This document shows positions 35,211 through 44,072 of a stretch of DNA of 64,000 nt, in pieces. The position numbers and the translations under genes were made by a program. Origin of the DNA: Methylomonas methanica MC09 (GTDB lineage Bacteria; Pseudomonadota; Gammaproteobacteria; Methylococcales; Methylomonadaceae); the NCBI RefSeq assembly GCF_000214665.1, contig NC_015572.1, forward strand, positions 1,054,001 to 1,118,000, in the 5' to 3' direction. The notes beneath the pieces are model-generated. The model worked only from the letters and a program-made list of their open reading frames with translations. It was not told the DNA's origin and did not search any database. Position 1 is the first letter of the stretch. Every line of letters starts with the position of its first letter.

Positions 35211-35960
35211 TTATTGGTTTTCCACCGCCTTTTTTCGTTGTTTAAATCGATAGGAATCGTTGCCGGTTTCCAGGATGTCGCAATGATGAGTAATCCTGTC
35301 GAGCAGAGCTGTGGTCATCTTGGCATCACCGAACACTTGCACCCATTCGGCGAAGTTGAGATTGGTGGTGATGATCAAAGACGTTTTCTCATACAGGTGG
35401 CTGATCAGATGGAATAGCAAGGCCCCACCCGAAGCGGGAAACGGCAAATAGCCTAATTCATCCAGAATGACAGCATCCATCGAGGTCAGTTGCTTGGCTA
35501 GATTGCCCGCTTTTCCTAGCTGTTTTTCCTTGTCCAATTGATTGACCAGGTCGACGGCATTGTAGAAGCGCACCCGTTTGCCTTGATGAATGGCCGCTAT
35601 GCCAATGGCGGTGGCCAAGTGGGTTTTGCCCGTGCCAGTGCCGCCCACCAGGATCAGGTTATAAGCCTGTTCCATAAAATGGCCTGTCGCCAGTTGTTCG
35701 ATGCGGGCTTGCGGCAAAGGTGTTTCCGACCAATCGATCTGAAGCAAGTCGCGATGGATGGGAAAACGGGCTACCTTGAGTTGGTAGTTCAGGCTACGAG
35801 CCTGCCGATCCGCCTGTTCGGCGGCGATCAAACGATCCAGCCAGACTTCCGGTATCACGGGTTTTTGCTGGCTACCGTATTCGGCTTGCCATTCGTTCCA
35901 GGCCGCCGCCATGCCGTACAGATGGAGCGTTTTGAGCTGTAGGGAACGATCAATGGACAT
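35211..35960 (-). CDS. istB: IS21 helper ATPase IstB
   Basis: A 249-residue AAA+ helper that directs IstA to target DNA. Walker A is [11 protein letters not shown] and Walker [12 protein letters not shown]; a C-terminal [18 protein letters not shown] closes it, as in the family. Start placed at the ATG giving [14 protein letters not shown], overlapping the istA stop by 11 bp, as in other IS21 members; the longer open frame lies inside istA. Appears intact. Confidence 0.93.
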   Translation of the reverse strand: MSIDRSLQLKTLHLYGMAAAWNEWQAEYGSQQKPVIPEVWLDRLIAAEQADRQARSLNYQLKVARFPIHRDLLQIDWSETPLPQARIEQLATGHFMEQAYNLILVGGTGTGKTHLATAIGIAAIHQGKRVRFYNAVDLVNQLDKEKQLGKAGNLAKQLTSMDAVILDELGYLPFPASGGALLFHLISHLYEKTSLIITTNLNFAEWVQVFGDAKMTTALLDRITHHCDILETGNDSYRFKQRKKAVENQ

Positions 35961-37509
35961 GACGTGCACTCCGTAACGCATCGTAACGGCTGCAATCGGC
36001 CAGCGGTTCGACAGCCAGTGTCGGCAATGAGGTAACGGATTCATCCAGGGCTTTAGGCCTGGTGTCTTCCGTGAGACGGCGCATTTCATTGAGCACAATG
36101 GCCGCGCTGATGACGCCGGTTTGCAAGGTGAGATCGCAAGCCACTTCCAAGGCATCCAGACCCGCATCGCCGAGGTCTCTGGCCATCAACAGCAGGTCGA
36201 CAAAGGCTCTATCGCCTTTATCCTGTTTGAGAATCCGGTTGCGCACCACCTTGATTGGTATCGGCAAATCCCAGGTCACAAACGGCGCACCGTGGCGCAA
36301 GGCACCCGGTTTTTTCTCCAGCACCGGTAGATAGTGCCAGGGGTCGCAGATCAGTTGGTCACGCCCGAAGCGGCGCTCATGCTCGGCAATGACCTGGCCC
36401 TCGGCGACGATGCGCACCCGGTCAGCCGTTAAACGTACCGAAACGGCTTGATTAGCCCATTGTGCGGGCACACTGTAACGATTGCGATCGATGCGGATCA
36501 AACACAATGAGCTCACACGTCGCATCGATTCCACGTAGCCATCGAACATGGCTTTAACCGGCATCAGCAACGGTTGCTCTTCCGCAAAACAATCGGCGGT
36601 GGTCCGCGAAGGTTGATCGGGATGCGACCGGGACGCCAACTCCCTGCAACGTTGGGCCAACCAGGCGTTGAGTTCGGCAAAATCGGCAAACTTTGGTGTC
36701 GGCGTGAATAGCCATTCGCTGATATTGCCGACCTGATTTTCGACCTGGCCTTTTTCCCAACCTGATTCCGGCGTGCAAGCCACCGGCTCAAACAAGTAAT
36801 GATTGGCCAAGGTCAAAAAACGCCGGTTAAAGCGGCGTTCCTTGCCCACGAATATCGCATCCACCACCGTTTTCAGGTTGTCGTAAACCATGCGTTTCGG
36901 TACACCGCCGAAGAAGGTAAAGGCTTGATTATGGGCGTCCAACACCATCTCTTGTGTTTCCCGTGGATAAACCACTACGAACATCTGTCGACTGTAACTT
37001 AGTCGGAAATGAGCGACTTTCACCACCTGCTCCACACCACCGATGACGGCTCTTTCATGACTCCAGTCGAATTGACAGGTCTCACCCGCCGGAAATAACA
37101 ACGGCACGAAGGCTTGTTTAATCGATGGACTCGCAGAACGCGATGCTTTCCAGGCTTTCACATAACGCTGCACCGCACTGTAACCGCCGACATAACCTTC
37201 GGCTTGCAGACATTCATACAAGCGTTGGGCGGTGCGTTTACACTTTTTGCCGGGTAAGGTCGCATCGGTTTCCAACCACGTCCTCAGTTGCTCGATAAAA
37301 GCTCCCAGTTTCAAATAGGGTTGGTGTTGCCGGGTAGGATAGACGGGCTCTTCGACCGTCTTGAGGTGCTTGCGAATCGTGGGACGGGATAACTTGAACT
37401 GCTTCGCCAAGTCGCTGATGGTGACGTGCTCAACAAAATGCAGTCGCCTGATTTCGGGTATGACATCCATTTTTATCACTCCAGGGTTCTCCGGCAAAAA
37501 GCCGGGCAT
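35950..37509 (-). CDS. istA: IS21 transposase IstA
   Basis: A 519-residue DDE transposase. An N-terminal HTH ([20 protein letters not shown]) is followed by the integrase core with the acidic triad: Asp in [11 protein letters not shown], Asp in [10 protein letters not shown] and Glu in [12 protein letters not shown]. The C-terminal beta-barrel-like region ([19 protein letters not shown]) is typical. Full length, so the element may still be active. Confidence 0.93.
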   Translation of the reverse strand: MPGFLPENPGVIKMDVIPEIRRLHFVEHVTISDLAKQFKLSRPTIRKHLKTVEEPVYPTRQHQPYLKLGAFIEQLRTWLETDATLPGKKCKRTAQRLYECLQAEGYVGGYSAVQRYVKAWKASRSASPSIKQAFVPLLFPAGETCQFDWSHERAVIGGVEQVVKVAHFRLSYSRQMFVVVYPRETQEMVLDAHNQAFTFFGGVPKRMVYDNLKTVVDAIFVGKERRFNRRFLTLANHYLFEPVACTPESGWEKGQVENQVGNISEWLFTPTPKFADFAELNAWLAQRCRELASRSHPDQPSRTTADCFAEEQPLLMPVKAMFDGYVESMRRVSSLCLIRIDRNRYSVPAQWANQAVSVRLTADRVRIVAEGQVIAEHERRFGRDQLICDPWHYLPVLEKKPGALRHGAPFVTWDLPIPIKVVRNRILKQDKGDRAFVDLLLMARDLGDAGLDALEVACDLTLQTGVISAAIVLNEMRRLTEDTRPKALDESVTSLPTLAVEPLADCSRYDALRSARHVH

Positions 37510-37611
37510 TAAACAACCTGGGGTGGAAACTTTTCAACGCTCTTTTCCCCAGGACCCTGGAAAGTTTTGCACGCCGTTTTGCATGGCTTAATCTGATCGA
37601 ACCGAACGCAT

Positions 37612-37650
37612 AAAAAAGCCGGCAAGCCACCCAAGGCCGCCGGCTTTTTT
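37612..37650 (+). terminator. Intrinsic terminator at the right end of the distal element
   Basis: AAAAAAGCCGGC (37612-37623) pairs with GCCGGCTTTTTT (37639-37650) around a 15-base loop. It works on either strand. On the plus strand it follows an open stub ending at a TAA at 37609-37611, possibly the remains of a lost gene such as an integrase. Confidence 0.8.
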
Positions 37651-37681
37651 GTTGTCTGTTTTTCGGTGTATTTTATTTTTT

Positions 37682-37703
37682 GTGCCCCATGAGTGCCCCA
37701 TGG
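37682..37703 (+). repeat. 11-bp-period direct repeat, putative integrase arm site
   Basis: Two copies of GTGCCCCATG separated by one base (period 11), about 45 bp before the middle att copy. Same framework (GTG-N5-TGA) as the repeat of the proximal element, but with different central bases. Confidence 0.55.
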
Positions 37704-37746
37704 TGCTTTTTTTGGTCTTCGTGCTTTTGTTTAAGTTATTGATTAT

Positions 37747-37795
37747 TATGGCGTCCCGGAGACGATTCGAACGTCCGACCTGCCCCTTAGGAGGG
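37747..37795 (-). repeat. Attachment site copy: tRNA-Arg 3' fragment, middle
   Basis: Forty-nine bases identical to 46921-46969 of the tRNA-Arg(CCT) locus; identity ends inside the anticodon stem. It is the left boundary of the proximal element and the right boundary of the distal one. Confidence 0.92.
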
Positions 37796-37911
37796 CGAAT
37801 AAATCAAAAAGCCACAACAAGAGACAATAAATAAAAACAAAATAAAACAAATACTTATATTGTTTTTCTTGTTGGGTTGTTTTGCCGTCTGTTCCTGTTT
37901 TTTGTGACTTA

Positions 37912-37942
37912 GTGTGACGTGAGTGTGACGTGGGAGTATAAT
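37912..37942 (+). promoter_or_regulatory. Integrase promoter overlapping arm-type repeats
   Basis: GTGTGACGTGAGTGTGACG (37912-37930) is an 11-bp-period direct repeat matching 46857-46875 exactly. It overlaps a promoter: GTGACG (37914-37919), 17-bp spacer, TATAAT (37937-37942). Integrase bound here could repress its own gene. Confidence 0.6.
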
Positions 37943-38079
37943 CAAAGCCCACAAACAAAACGGGCCTGACCAGTGCAGCGAACACCGGTCAAGCCCTCAC
38001 CGATACTTAACGAACAGGGTTAAGCAATGGCTGAAAACATCATATCAAAAAGCCGGTTGCTGTCCCATAGGTGGCAATC

Positions 38080-39201
38080 ATGGCAAACATACGCAAGCGC
38101 ATCACTAAAACCGGCGAAGTCTATTACACGGTTCAAATCAGGCTGAAAGGTTATGACCCGCAAACTGAAAGTTTCGGTAGGCTAACCGATGCCCGGAAAT
38201 GGGCGCAACTTACCGAGGCGGCCATTAAAGAGGGTCGACACTTCAAAACCACCGAAGCGAAAAAACATACCTTTGCAGATGCCATAGACCGCTATTGCTC
38301 GGATGTGTTGCCGGTCAAGTTCACAACCAAGGAACAGCGCAACAGGCGGCCTATCCTGGTATGGTGGCGTGAAGCGTTAGGTGTCCATGTGATGGCTGAC
38401 TTATCAAGTCCAATGTTTGCACAATGCCGGGATACTTTACTCAAGAAAACCAGCAAAACCGGGAAGCCCTTTTCGGCGGATTCAGTTAAAAAATACTTCG
38501 GCGTTATCCAGAATGTTTTGAAATATGCGGTCAACGAATGGCATTGGCTAGAGCAATCACCGCTAAGAGACAAGCGTATCGAGATGCCGGAGCTGCCAGC
38601 AGGCCGCATTCGTTTTCTTGATGATGATGAACGAAAGCGTTTGACGGCGGCTTGCAAGGAATCGGCAAACCCGTTGCTTTATCCGGCTTTTATTCTGGCG
38701 CTGTCGACCGGCATGAGACAGGGCGAATTGATGAACCTTTATTGGAAAGCGCCAGCAAATCCACCAACCGAAACGGCTTGGGGTGTGGTTCATTTAGAGC
38801 AAAACGCCATTCTTCTTCACGGTACTAAAAATGGAGAGCGTCGGCGTGTTCCTTTAACCGGGCTTGCGCTGCAATTGGTCAAAGAGTTAAGCAGGGTTAG
38901 GCGGATTGATACTCAATTGCTCTTCCCGTCCCCGGAATGCCCACTACAGCCAATCGAACTAAAGAAAGCCTGGCTAACCGCTTTGAAAGTGGCCGAGGTT
39001 GATAACTTTCGATGGCATGACATACGCCACACCACCGCCAGCTATCTAGCCATGAACGGCGCTAGTTTGGCTGAGATTGCCGAAGTATTGGGGCACAAAA
39101 CCTTAGCCATGGTTAAACGCTATGCCCACCTATCAGACGGCCATGTAAGCAACGTGGTTGCCTCGATGAACGCTAAGATATTCGTGGTGTGTGATGGATG
39201 A
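38080..39201 (+). CDS. int: Tyrosine recombinase/integrase
   Basis: A 373-residue site-specific recombinase. An N-terminal arm-binding region (about 1-55, RKRITKTGEVYYTVQIRLKG) precedes a SAM-like core-binding domain. The catalytic domain has Arg in STGMRQGELMNL, a Lys in the LHGTKNGERRR hairpin, the HDIRHTTASY box (His-x-x-Arg), GHKTLAMVKRYAHL (His and the nucleophile Tyr). It sits about 280 bp inside the left att copy. Start taken at the ATG preceded by AGGTGG; an upstream in-frame GTG overlaps that site. It should act on the tRNA-Arg 3' end. Confidence 0.93.
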   Translation: MANIRKRITKTGEVYYTVQIRLKGYDPQTESFGRLTDARKWAQLTEAAIKEGRHFKTTEAKKHTFADAIDRYCSDVLPVKFTTKEQRNRRPILVWWREALGVHVMADLSSPMFAQCRDTLLKKTSKTGKPFSADSVKKYFGVIQNVLKYAVNEWHWLEQSPLRDKRIEMPELPAGRIRFLDDDERKRLTAACKESANPLLYPAFILALSTGMRQGELMNLYWKAPANPPTETAWGVVHLEQNAILLHGTKNGERRRVPLTGLALQLVKELSRVRRIDTQLLFPSPECPLQPIELKKAWLTALKVAEVDNFRWHDIRHTTASYLAMNGASLAEIAEVLGHKTLAMVKRYAHLSDGHVSNVVASMNAKIFVVCDG

Positions 39202-39874
39202 AAAAGCTCTTGATGATGAATTGGACTCAATACTTGATGCTGGATTGCATGATGCCGCCGAAAAAATGGGCAGCCTTGGTATTGAATATCCCGATTGGTT
39301 ACCTGAAAGAGACCTGCAAGACTTTGAAAGGGCTGAACAACGCTTGATTGTTCAATATGGTGTTGAACAAGTCAAGGAATGGTTAATGGCTTGTCAATAC
39401 AACGCTAGTCAAACAGGTGAGTATTTGCGGCAAATCTCCATACCGCCAAACGTTAAAATGGATATTAGCAAGATGCACATTGTTTTAAGCGCCATTAAGA
39501 ATGGACAAATTAAAGGTTTGCCAATGCTTGTTGGTAATGAAGGCGCTAAAAAGATTATCAAAGGCAATAAATTTTCTAGGGCCGGAAGCGCAAAAAAAGG
39601 AAAAGTATATGAACCAACTGCAAGTATCAAAATTATTTGCAAAAAAATTAAAAGCTATCGGTTTGATGATGTTCTTGATTTTTTGAAAAATGCAGAAGCC
39701 TGTTCCGATATTTTCTACTCTACAACTAATCCAACAGGCGTATTTTTTGAAGGTGTTAATGAAGAAGCCGAAACCTTTAGCTTCACTAAGCGAGGCGATG
39801 ACCCAGACAATCAGCAAAGCAAGTCGTTTGGTCGTCTGCGTAACATATTATCTGATTTGAAAAAAAATTCTTAA
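39194..39874 (+). CDS. Hypothetical protein of the integrative element
   Basis: A 226-residue soluble protein overlapping the integrase stop by 8 bp, so cotranscribed and probably translationally coupled. The first 100 residues are acidic and helical; the middle (about 120-150) is Lys-rich (GAKKIIKGNKFSRAGSAKKG), and the end mixed. No known motif, signal peptide or membrane segment. The basic centre could bind nucleic acid, but function is unknown. Base composition becomes more AT-rich toward the 3' end. Confidence 0.6.
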   Translation: MDEKALDDELDSILDAGLHDAAEKMGSLGIEYPDWLPERDLQDFERAEQRLIVQYGVEQVKEWLMACQYNASQTGEYLRQISIPPNVKMDISKMHIVLSAIKNGQIKGLPMLVGNEGAKKIIKGNKFSRAGSAKKGKVYEPTASIKIICKKIKSYRFDDVLDFLKNAEACSDIFYSTTNPTGVFFEGVNEEAETFSFTKRGDDPDNQQSKSFGRLRNILSDLKKNS

Positions 39875-39891
39875 CTCACCCTTCACGGAGT

Positions 39892-39917
39892 GCCGCTATT
39901 CCGTGAATCCGGTTTGC
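39892..39917. promoter_or_regulatory. Inverted repeat between element genes
   Basis: TTCACGGA (39892-39899) and TCCGTGAA (39910-39917) form an 8-bp dyad with a 10-base centre, 69 bp before the next gene. Possible operator for the replication genes, or a hairpin. No T-run follows. Confidence 0.4.
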
Positions 39918-39985
39918 TTAAATTCACCACAGCCCACCAGCAATAACGGTGGCGAAATTTGTTAAATCACAAATTATGGTGAATT

Positions 39986-40291
39986 ATGAATAAGCAACAA
40001 CCTGAAGCCGTGCAAGCGGCAACCATATTAGCGAATCGATTTGATGACACCGAAGAGACACAACAAGAAATAAATAGAAAGCTATATCTGGCTTTTGTTT
40101 ATTCAACTGTTAATCAATTTTCCGATAAATATCCGGCTTTTACCAAGGGAGGAATAAGAGCGCTGATATTCAATGAAAATAGCAACGGATTGGCTAAGGC
40201 TGGCGCTATTGTTCGTATTGGCCGCAAAGTGTTGATTGATGAATCTAAGTTCTTTGCTTGGGTTGAGTCACAAAACGCGGGGGCTGCATAA
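39986..40291 (+). CDS. Small AlpA/excisionase-like DNA-binding protein
   Basis: A 101-residue protein. Its C-terminal half (FTKGGIRALIFNENSNGLAK, then RIGRKVLIDESKFFAWVE) has the pattern of AlpA/excisionase-type winged helices found in genomic islands: recognition helix, 'IGRK' turn and a hydrophobic helix. Such proteins regulate the integrase or early genes and can aid excision. The stop codon abuts the next start. The assignment rests on pattern only. Confidence 0.6.
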   Translation: MNKQQPEAVQAATILANRFDDTEETQQEINRKLYLAFVYSTVNQFSDKYPAFTKGGIRALIFNENSNGLAKAGAIVRIGRKVLIDESKFFAWVESQNAGAA

Positions 40292-40546
40292 ATGAAACTG
40301 TCCCCACGACAAAAGAGAGTAATCAACACATTATCTAATCACCCGATTATGCGGGAAAGCCTGGACGCAATCGCCGGATGTTCAAACGGGCCTGAGTTAG
40401 TGGCAGGATTGCGTAGAAAGGGCTTATCCATTCCGTGTGAGCGTGTGGAGCGCTACGACAAGGACGGAAACGCATGCTATCCGGGGCTTTACAGCTTCAC
40501 CCAAGAAGATAAACAGATAGTAAGAGACTGGATGACTTGGGGGTAA
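40292..40546 (+). CDS. Small helix-turn-helix-like protein
   Basis: An 84-residue protein beginning at the base after the previous stop. The order of helices (RQKRVINTLSN, RESLDAIAGCSNGPELVAGL, RRKGLSIP) followed by a two-strand wing-like stretch (CERVERYDKDGNACYPGLYS) suggests a winged helix that binds DNA. It is one base ahead of the prim-pol gene, so probably made along with the replication protein. No named family recognised. Confidence 0.6.
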   Translation: MKLSPRQKRVINTLSNHPIMRESLDAIAGCSNGPELVAGLRRKGLSIPCERVERYDKDGNACYPGLYSFTQEDKQIVRDWMTWG

Positions 40547-40547
40547 T

Positions 40548-42668
40548 ATGGAAACCAATAACCTTGCGTCATTCACTGGCGCGGGGTTGGCATTAGTGTC
40601 AATCCCTCCAATTAACGGCAAGCCCACCAAAGCGCCACGCGCCAAGGGCTGGAATATGCCAAAAGCTGTAGACAATCCCGGCGGATATTCTACAAACCTT
40701 GACGACTTCAACAACACCAACGGCTTTAATTTTGGCTTGTATCACGGCGCATCTAACACGCTGGCGCTCGATTTGGATGATGTAGAGCTGGCGGTTAAAG
40801 TGTTCGAGGAATTGACCGACCTGCAACTTTTAGCCTGGTTAGAAAATGAACAGCGGGTCGAAGTCAAAAGCCCGAAAGCAAACCGGGGCAAATTGTTGTT
40901 TGCCTTGCCGGCTGGCTTTGCTGGCGCAGGATTACGGCAACTTAAGCACGGTAACAAGACGGTTTTTGAATTGCGTTGCGGCAATTGCCAAGATGTGATT
41001 ATTGGGCAACACCCGGAAGGCGGCGCTTATCAGTTTATTGGTAATCCGGCGGCGATACCGGAAGCGCCGGTGGTTTTACTGGATATGCTGCAACACTGGG
41101 ACGCCTGGAAGCGATGCTTTGATTCGGCCTTGGGTATCGAGCCAGAATCGCCAAAAATCGCACCAAGGCAGCCACAGCAAGGCGAACAGTTGCCGGGCAG
41201 ATGCGACCCAATCCAAGAGTTCAACAAGTCTTTTAGCGTGGCCGAGATACTGACTCGGAACGGCTACCGGCAGAAAGGCCGGCATAGACTCATTCGACCG
41301 GGCAGCGAATCCAAAGCCCCCGGCGTGGCAATTATGCGGAATTGTGCGGACGGTATCGAGCGCATTTATTCGCATGGCGGCGACGTGTTGAACGATGGAT
41401 TTGCACACGATGCCTTTGATTGTTTTGTCTTGCTGGAATGCGGAGGCGATGTTGCCAAGGCGCTTAACTGGAATCCCGGAATCACGAAGCATAACCAGCA
41501 ACTATTTAAGCAGGAATACGCCAAAACCGCGCCAGAATCGCAACAGAACGTAATTGACCAGCAAGGGCGGGCAGAATCAAAGAATAAACCAGAGTGGCAG
41601 CCATTCCCGCTTATACCAGCGCATGAGTTAACCTTAAATCCTGTCGCTATTGACTGGTTAATTGAAAACATCATCGAACGCGGAAGCCTTAATTTGTTAT
41701 TCGGTGAACCGGGCGCGGGCAAATCTTTGTTTGCCTTGGATTGGGCCTTTTGTATGGCGGCAGGTGTCGACTGGCACGGTTGGCGCACTAAGCCGGTTGA
41801 TGTCGTTGTCGTGGCCGGCGAAGGTCATGCAGGGATGGGGCGACGACTCAAAGCGCTAGAGTCAAAATATCAGATGCAAGCACCAGACCGGTTATTTATC
41901 AGCCAACGACCGGCAAACCTGATTGATGCGACAAACGCGCAATGGATAGCCGACACCATTAAAGCAACTTGCCCGAATCCTGGCCTTGTCATAATCGACA
42001 CACTACACCGCAATATGGACGGCGACGAAAACAGCAGCCAAGACATAGGCCGATTTATTGCCAACCTGGACGGCTTTTTTAAACCCTTGGGCGCGGCTGT
42101 TTTGGTTGTTCACCATTCAGGGCACGGGCAGAAAGACCGCAGTCGGGGCAGTAGTTCGATTCGAGCGGCAATGGACGGCGAATTTAGTGCCACCAAGGAC
42201 GGCGGCGCAATTGTCCTAAGCTGTCATAAGGCCAAAGACTTTGAAGCCTTCAAACCGATGCAATTTAGCTTAAAACCGGTTGATTTGGAATGGTGCGATG
42301 ATAACGGCGAGCCGCTAACCAGCGTTTATTTGGAGTATGACGGCGAAGCCAAGTCCACCACCAAAAAGCGGAAATTATCGGCGCGGGATGATGCCATTTT
42401 AACCAGTCTGAATGCGGCTATCGTATCGCATGGCGTGGAGCCAACAGCCGAGATAAAAGCGAAGTTCAGCGGCTTTACTTCGCTAACCGGAAAGCTGCAA
42501 AAGATAGTCAATATCGAGCATTGGCGGGAGTTGGCTTATAAGGCAATTGTGGTTGATGCCAATACCGAAGATGCAAAGCGCATGGCATTCAAGCGATGCA
42601 GGGACAAACTACTTAACCAAGCTTTGGTGGTTGAGTATGACAATTACGCTTGGCGGATTTTCGACTAA
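40548..42668 (+). CDS. Prim-pol primase fused to RepA-like hexameric helicase
   Basis: A 706-residue replication protein. The N-terminal primase-polymerase domain (about 1-195) has a catalytic DLD (75-77) in LALDLDD and the GQH-type motif (His155, IIGQHPEGGAYQF). A linker domain (about 220-310) follows. The C-terminal RecA-like ATPase has Walker A GEPGAGKS (386-393), a Walker B-like LVIIDTLHR, and VVHHSGHG, all typical of RepA/AAA_25 helicases. Such fusions start and drive replication of plasmids, phages and islands. Repeats suited to an origin lie directly after the gene. Confidence 0.88.
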   Translation: METNNLASFTGAGLALVSIPPINGKPTKAPRAKGWNMPKAVDNPGGYSTNLDDFNNTNGFNFGLYHGASNTLALDLDDVELAVKVFEELTDLQLLAWLENEQRVEVKSPKANRGKLLFALPAGFAGAGLRQLKHGNKTVFELRCGNCQDVIIGQHPEGGAYQFIGNPAAIPEAPVVLLDMLQHWDAWKRCFDSALGIEPESPKIAPRQPQQGEQLPGRCDPIQEFNKSFSVAEILTRNGYRQKGRHRLIRPGSESKAPGVAIMRNCADGIERIYSHGGDVLNDGFAHDAFDCFVLLECGGDVAKALNWNPGITKHNQQLFKQEYAKTAPESQQNVIDQQGRAESKNKPEWQPFPLIPAHELTLNPVAIDWLIENIIERGSLNLLFGEPGAGKSLFALDWAFCMAAGVDWHGWRTKPVDVVVVAGEGHAGMGRRLKALESKYQMQAPDRLFISQRPANLIDATNAQWIADTIKATCPNPGLVIIDTLHRNMDGDENSSQDIGRFIANLDGFFKPLGAAVLVVHHSGHGQKDRSRGSSSIRAAMDGEFSATKDGGAIVLSCHKAKDFEAFKPMQFSLKPVDLEWCDDNGEPLTSVYLEYDGEAKSTTKKRKLSARDDAILTSLNAAIVSHGVEPTAEIKAKFSGFTSLTGKLQKIVNIEHWRELAYKAIVVDANTEDAKRMAFKRCRDKLLNQALVVEYDNYAWRIFD

Positions 42669-42674
42669 TGCAAC

Positions 42675-42768
42675 CGAACAGCGAACAGAACCGAACAAAA
42701 GCGAACACCTGTTCGGGTTATGAGCGAACGAACACGAACACACTTCTTTAGAAGTGTTCGTATGTTCG
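42675..42768. repeat. Iteron-like array, candidate replication origin
   Basis: CGAACA occurs nine times in 94 bases: six direct (42675, 42682, 42692, 42702, 42729, 42735) and three inverted as TGTTCG (42710, 42755, 42763). ACACTTC-TTTA-GAAGTGT forms a hairpin inside the array. It lies between the prim-pol/helicase gene and the next gene, in a short non-coding gap. Confidence 0.65.
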
Positions 42769-42831
42769 CAACCCATATCCCCCCCCCAAAGACTGGTTAA
42801 AAACCCCTGAAACATGCAGAGATAGAACACT

Positions 42832-43239
42832 ATGCCCACGCCAAAATTTAAACCCGGTCAATCTGGCAATCCAGCAGGCAGGCCGAAAGACAAAACCCCC
42901 GCAACATTGCTCAGGAAAGCGATTGCAGACGATATGCCAGCGATAGTTTCTAAACTGGTCGAATTAGCCAAGCAGGGCGATATACAGGCCGCCAAAGTTT
43001 TACTGGATAGGATATGCCCACCACTAAGGCCGCAAGCCTTGCCGGTCAATATCGAAACCGGCGCAACTTTACCGGAAACGGGCGGTAATGTCGTCAATGC
43101 CACGCTAAGCGGCAGTATTGCCCCGGATATTGGTTCGATGCTGATTAGGGCATTAGCGGAGCAAGGCAAGTTGGTTGAATTACAAGAAATGGCCGACCGC
43201 TTGCAACGCCTTGAAAAACTATTGGAGTCCAGAACATGA
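42832..43239 (+). CDS. DUF5681-like basic protein
   Basis: A 135-residue protein opening with KFKPGQSGNPAGRPKDK, the hallmark of DUF5681, a family common in phages and islands. The rest is helical with ALAEQGKLVELQEMADRLQRL, a possible coiled coil at the end. The basic N-terminus suggests DNA contact; biochemical role unknown. Overlaps the next gene by 4 bp. Confidence 0.75.
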   Translation: MPTPKFKPGQSGNPAGRPKDKTPATLLRKAIADDMPAIVSKLVELAKQGDIQAAKVLLDRICPPLRPQALPVNIETGATLPETGGNVVNATLSGSIAPDIGSMLIRALAEQGKLVELQEMADRLQRLEKLLESRT

Positions 43240-43721
43240 AGCCGAGCCAAGTAAACAAGTTATATTCGAAGCTGACACCACACGAACAAGCGGCGCTAGT
43301 TATTGAAGCGGCGGCAAGGCTAGATGAAAGCGAAGCTAACGCAATTATTGAGCAGATAGAGCGCAAGCATTACTTAGCAGCTCATTCAGACTACACTCAG
43401 CGCATACACGCTCTAACGGCGCTTATTGGGCAATATGGTATTGAGTATTTTAAAATTCGAACGCTGATGCTCTTGTCTTGCGAATATGCCGACCGAGGCA
43501 ATCAACAAGCCGATGAAGTAGCATTGCGATTCCTGGCAAAATGCGTGGCGCTGGAATTGGCAATTGTCGAAGTTTGCAACCGTCTTAAAGTCGATGTGAA
43601 GTCAATCAAAACAATGGCAGGCTGTCCAGATGATGACGTTAAGCCGGAAGTGCTGGAGCAAGCAGATTTGGCGCTGGTTAAGCAATATGCCGATATGTTT
43701 TTAGGGTTTGCAAACTTATAG
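43236..43721 (+). CDS. Hypothetical helical protein of the integrative element
   Basis: A 161-residue soluble, mostly helical protein, ATGA-coupled to the DUF5681 gene. It has a Glu/Ala-rich N-terminal helix set (HEQAALVIEAAARLDESEAN) and four scattered cysteines but no metal-binding arrangement. No known family. Co-occurrence with the DUF5681-like gene suggests they work together. Confidence 0.6.
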   Translation: MKPSQVNKLYSKLTPHEQAALVIEAAARLDESEANAIIEQIERKHYLAAHSDYTQRIHALTALIGQYGIEYFKIRTLMLLSCEYADRGNQQADEVALRFLAKCVALELAIVEVCNRLKVDVKSIKTMAGCPDDDVKPEVLEQADLALVKQYADMFLGFANL

Positions 43722-43772
43722 GGTTATGTATAAGCTGATAATCGATAAAAATAATGAACTAGGAAGCTAGAA

Positions 43773-44072
43773 ATGAAGAAAGCGGTATTAGGATTAACAG
43801 TTTTTATTTTGGTGGGTTGTGGTGCGTCGGAGTTAAAACAATCGCTGGCTGAGGTCAGAGGCCAAAATATTGAGGTAATCAGAACTTACCCAACCTCAAA
43901 ACTTCAAGCTATCAATGGGAACACTGTTTATTCGTACGCACAGAACAGCAAACAAGGTACGCCGTGTGAAATTTTCTTCGAGGTGAATGAGCAGAACGTT
44001 ATTGTTGAAACTTCATACAAAGGCCAAGGCTGTAACGCCTTTTACAATGACACTCTGAAGCAGCAACACTGA
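43773..44072 (+). CDS. Small lipoprotein
   Basis: A 99-residue exported protein with a lipobox LVGC (Cys16) after a short hydrophobic signal. The mature part is beta-like with two further cysteines (CEIFFEVNE and GQGCNAFY) that could form a disulfide. GAAGCT-type spacing before ATG and AGGAAG ribosome binding site. Cargo gene of the element. It could be an entry-exclusion-type or phage-blocking surface lipoprotein by analogy with other elements, but nothing in the sequence proves that. Confidence 0.7.
   Translation: MKKAVLGLTVFILVGCGASELKQSLAEVRGQNIEVIRTYPTSKLQAINGNTVYSYAQNSKQGTPCEIFFEVNEQNVIVETSYKGQGCNAFYNDTLKQQH

Larger units (their letters stand above)
35147..37583. mobile_element. IS21-family insertion sequence
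   Basis: About 2.44 kb carrying istA and istB. Ends are set by an imperfect inverted repeat: TGTCAAACGGCTTTGAAAAG from 35147 against TGCAAAACGGCGTGCAAAAC read inward from 37583. Each end repeats a TTTCCA-containing box (GAAAAGTTTCCA, GAATAGTTTCCA), as is usual for IS21. No matching target duplication is visible in the flanks (CGAAC left, TGGCT right), which hints at a rearrangement beside it. Confidence 0.85.
32163..37795. mobile_element. Decayed integrative element at tRNA-Arg (distal unit)
   Basis: Bounded by tRNA-Arg 3' copies at 32118 and 37747. It carries defence-type cargo on the minus strand: AbiEi/AbiEii, a type I restriction-modification scar and a YgjP-like metallopeptidase, plus an IS21 copy. 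No integrase gene remains. The two ends carry 11-bp-period direct repeats of different sequence (32294 and 37682), so the unit may be a composite of two ancestral elements. Immobile unless helped in trans. Confidence 0.7.

Noticed and set aside
37430..37630. 66-codon open frame across the right IS21 end
   Set aside because: It runs antisense over istA's start and the IS boundary; a composite of two unrelated sequences.
42675..42768. Integrase arm sites as the explanation of the CGAACA cluster
   Set aside because: The cluster lies in the middle of the element, far from either att site, and next to the replication gene; an origin fits better.
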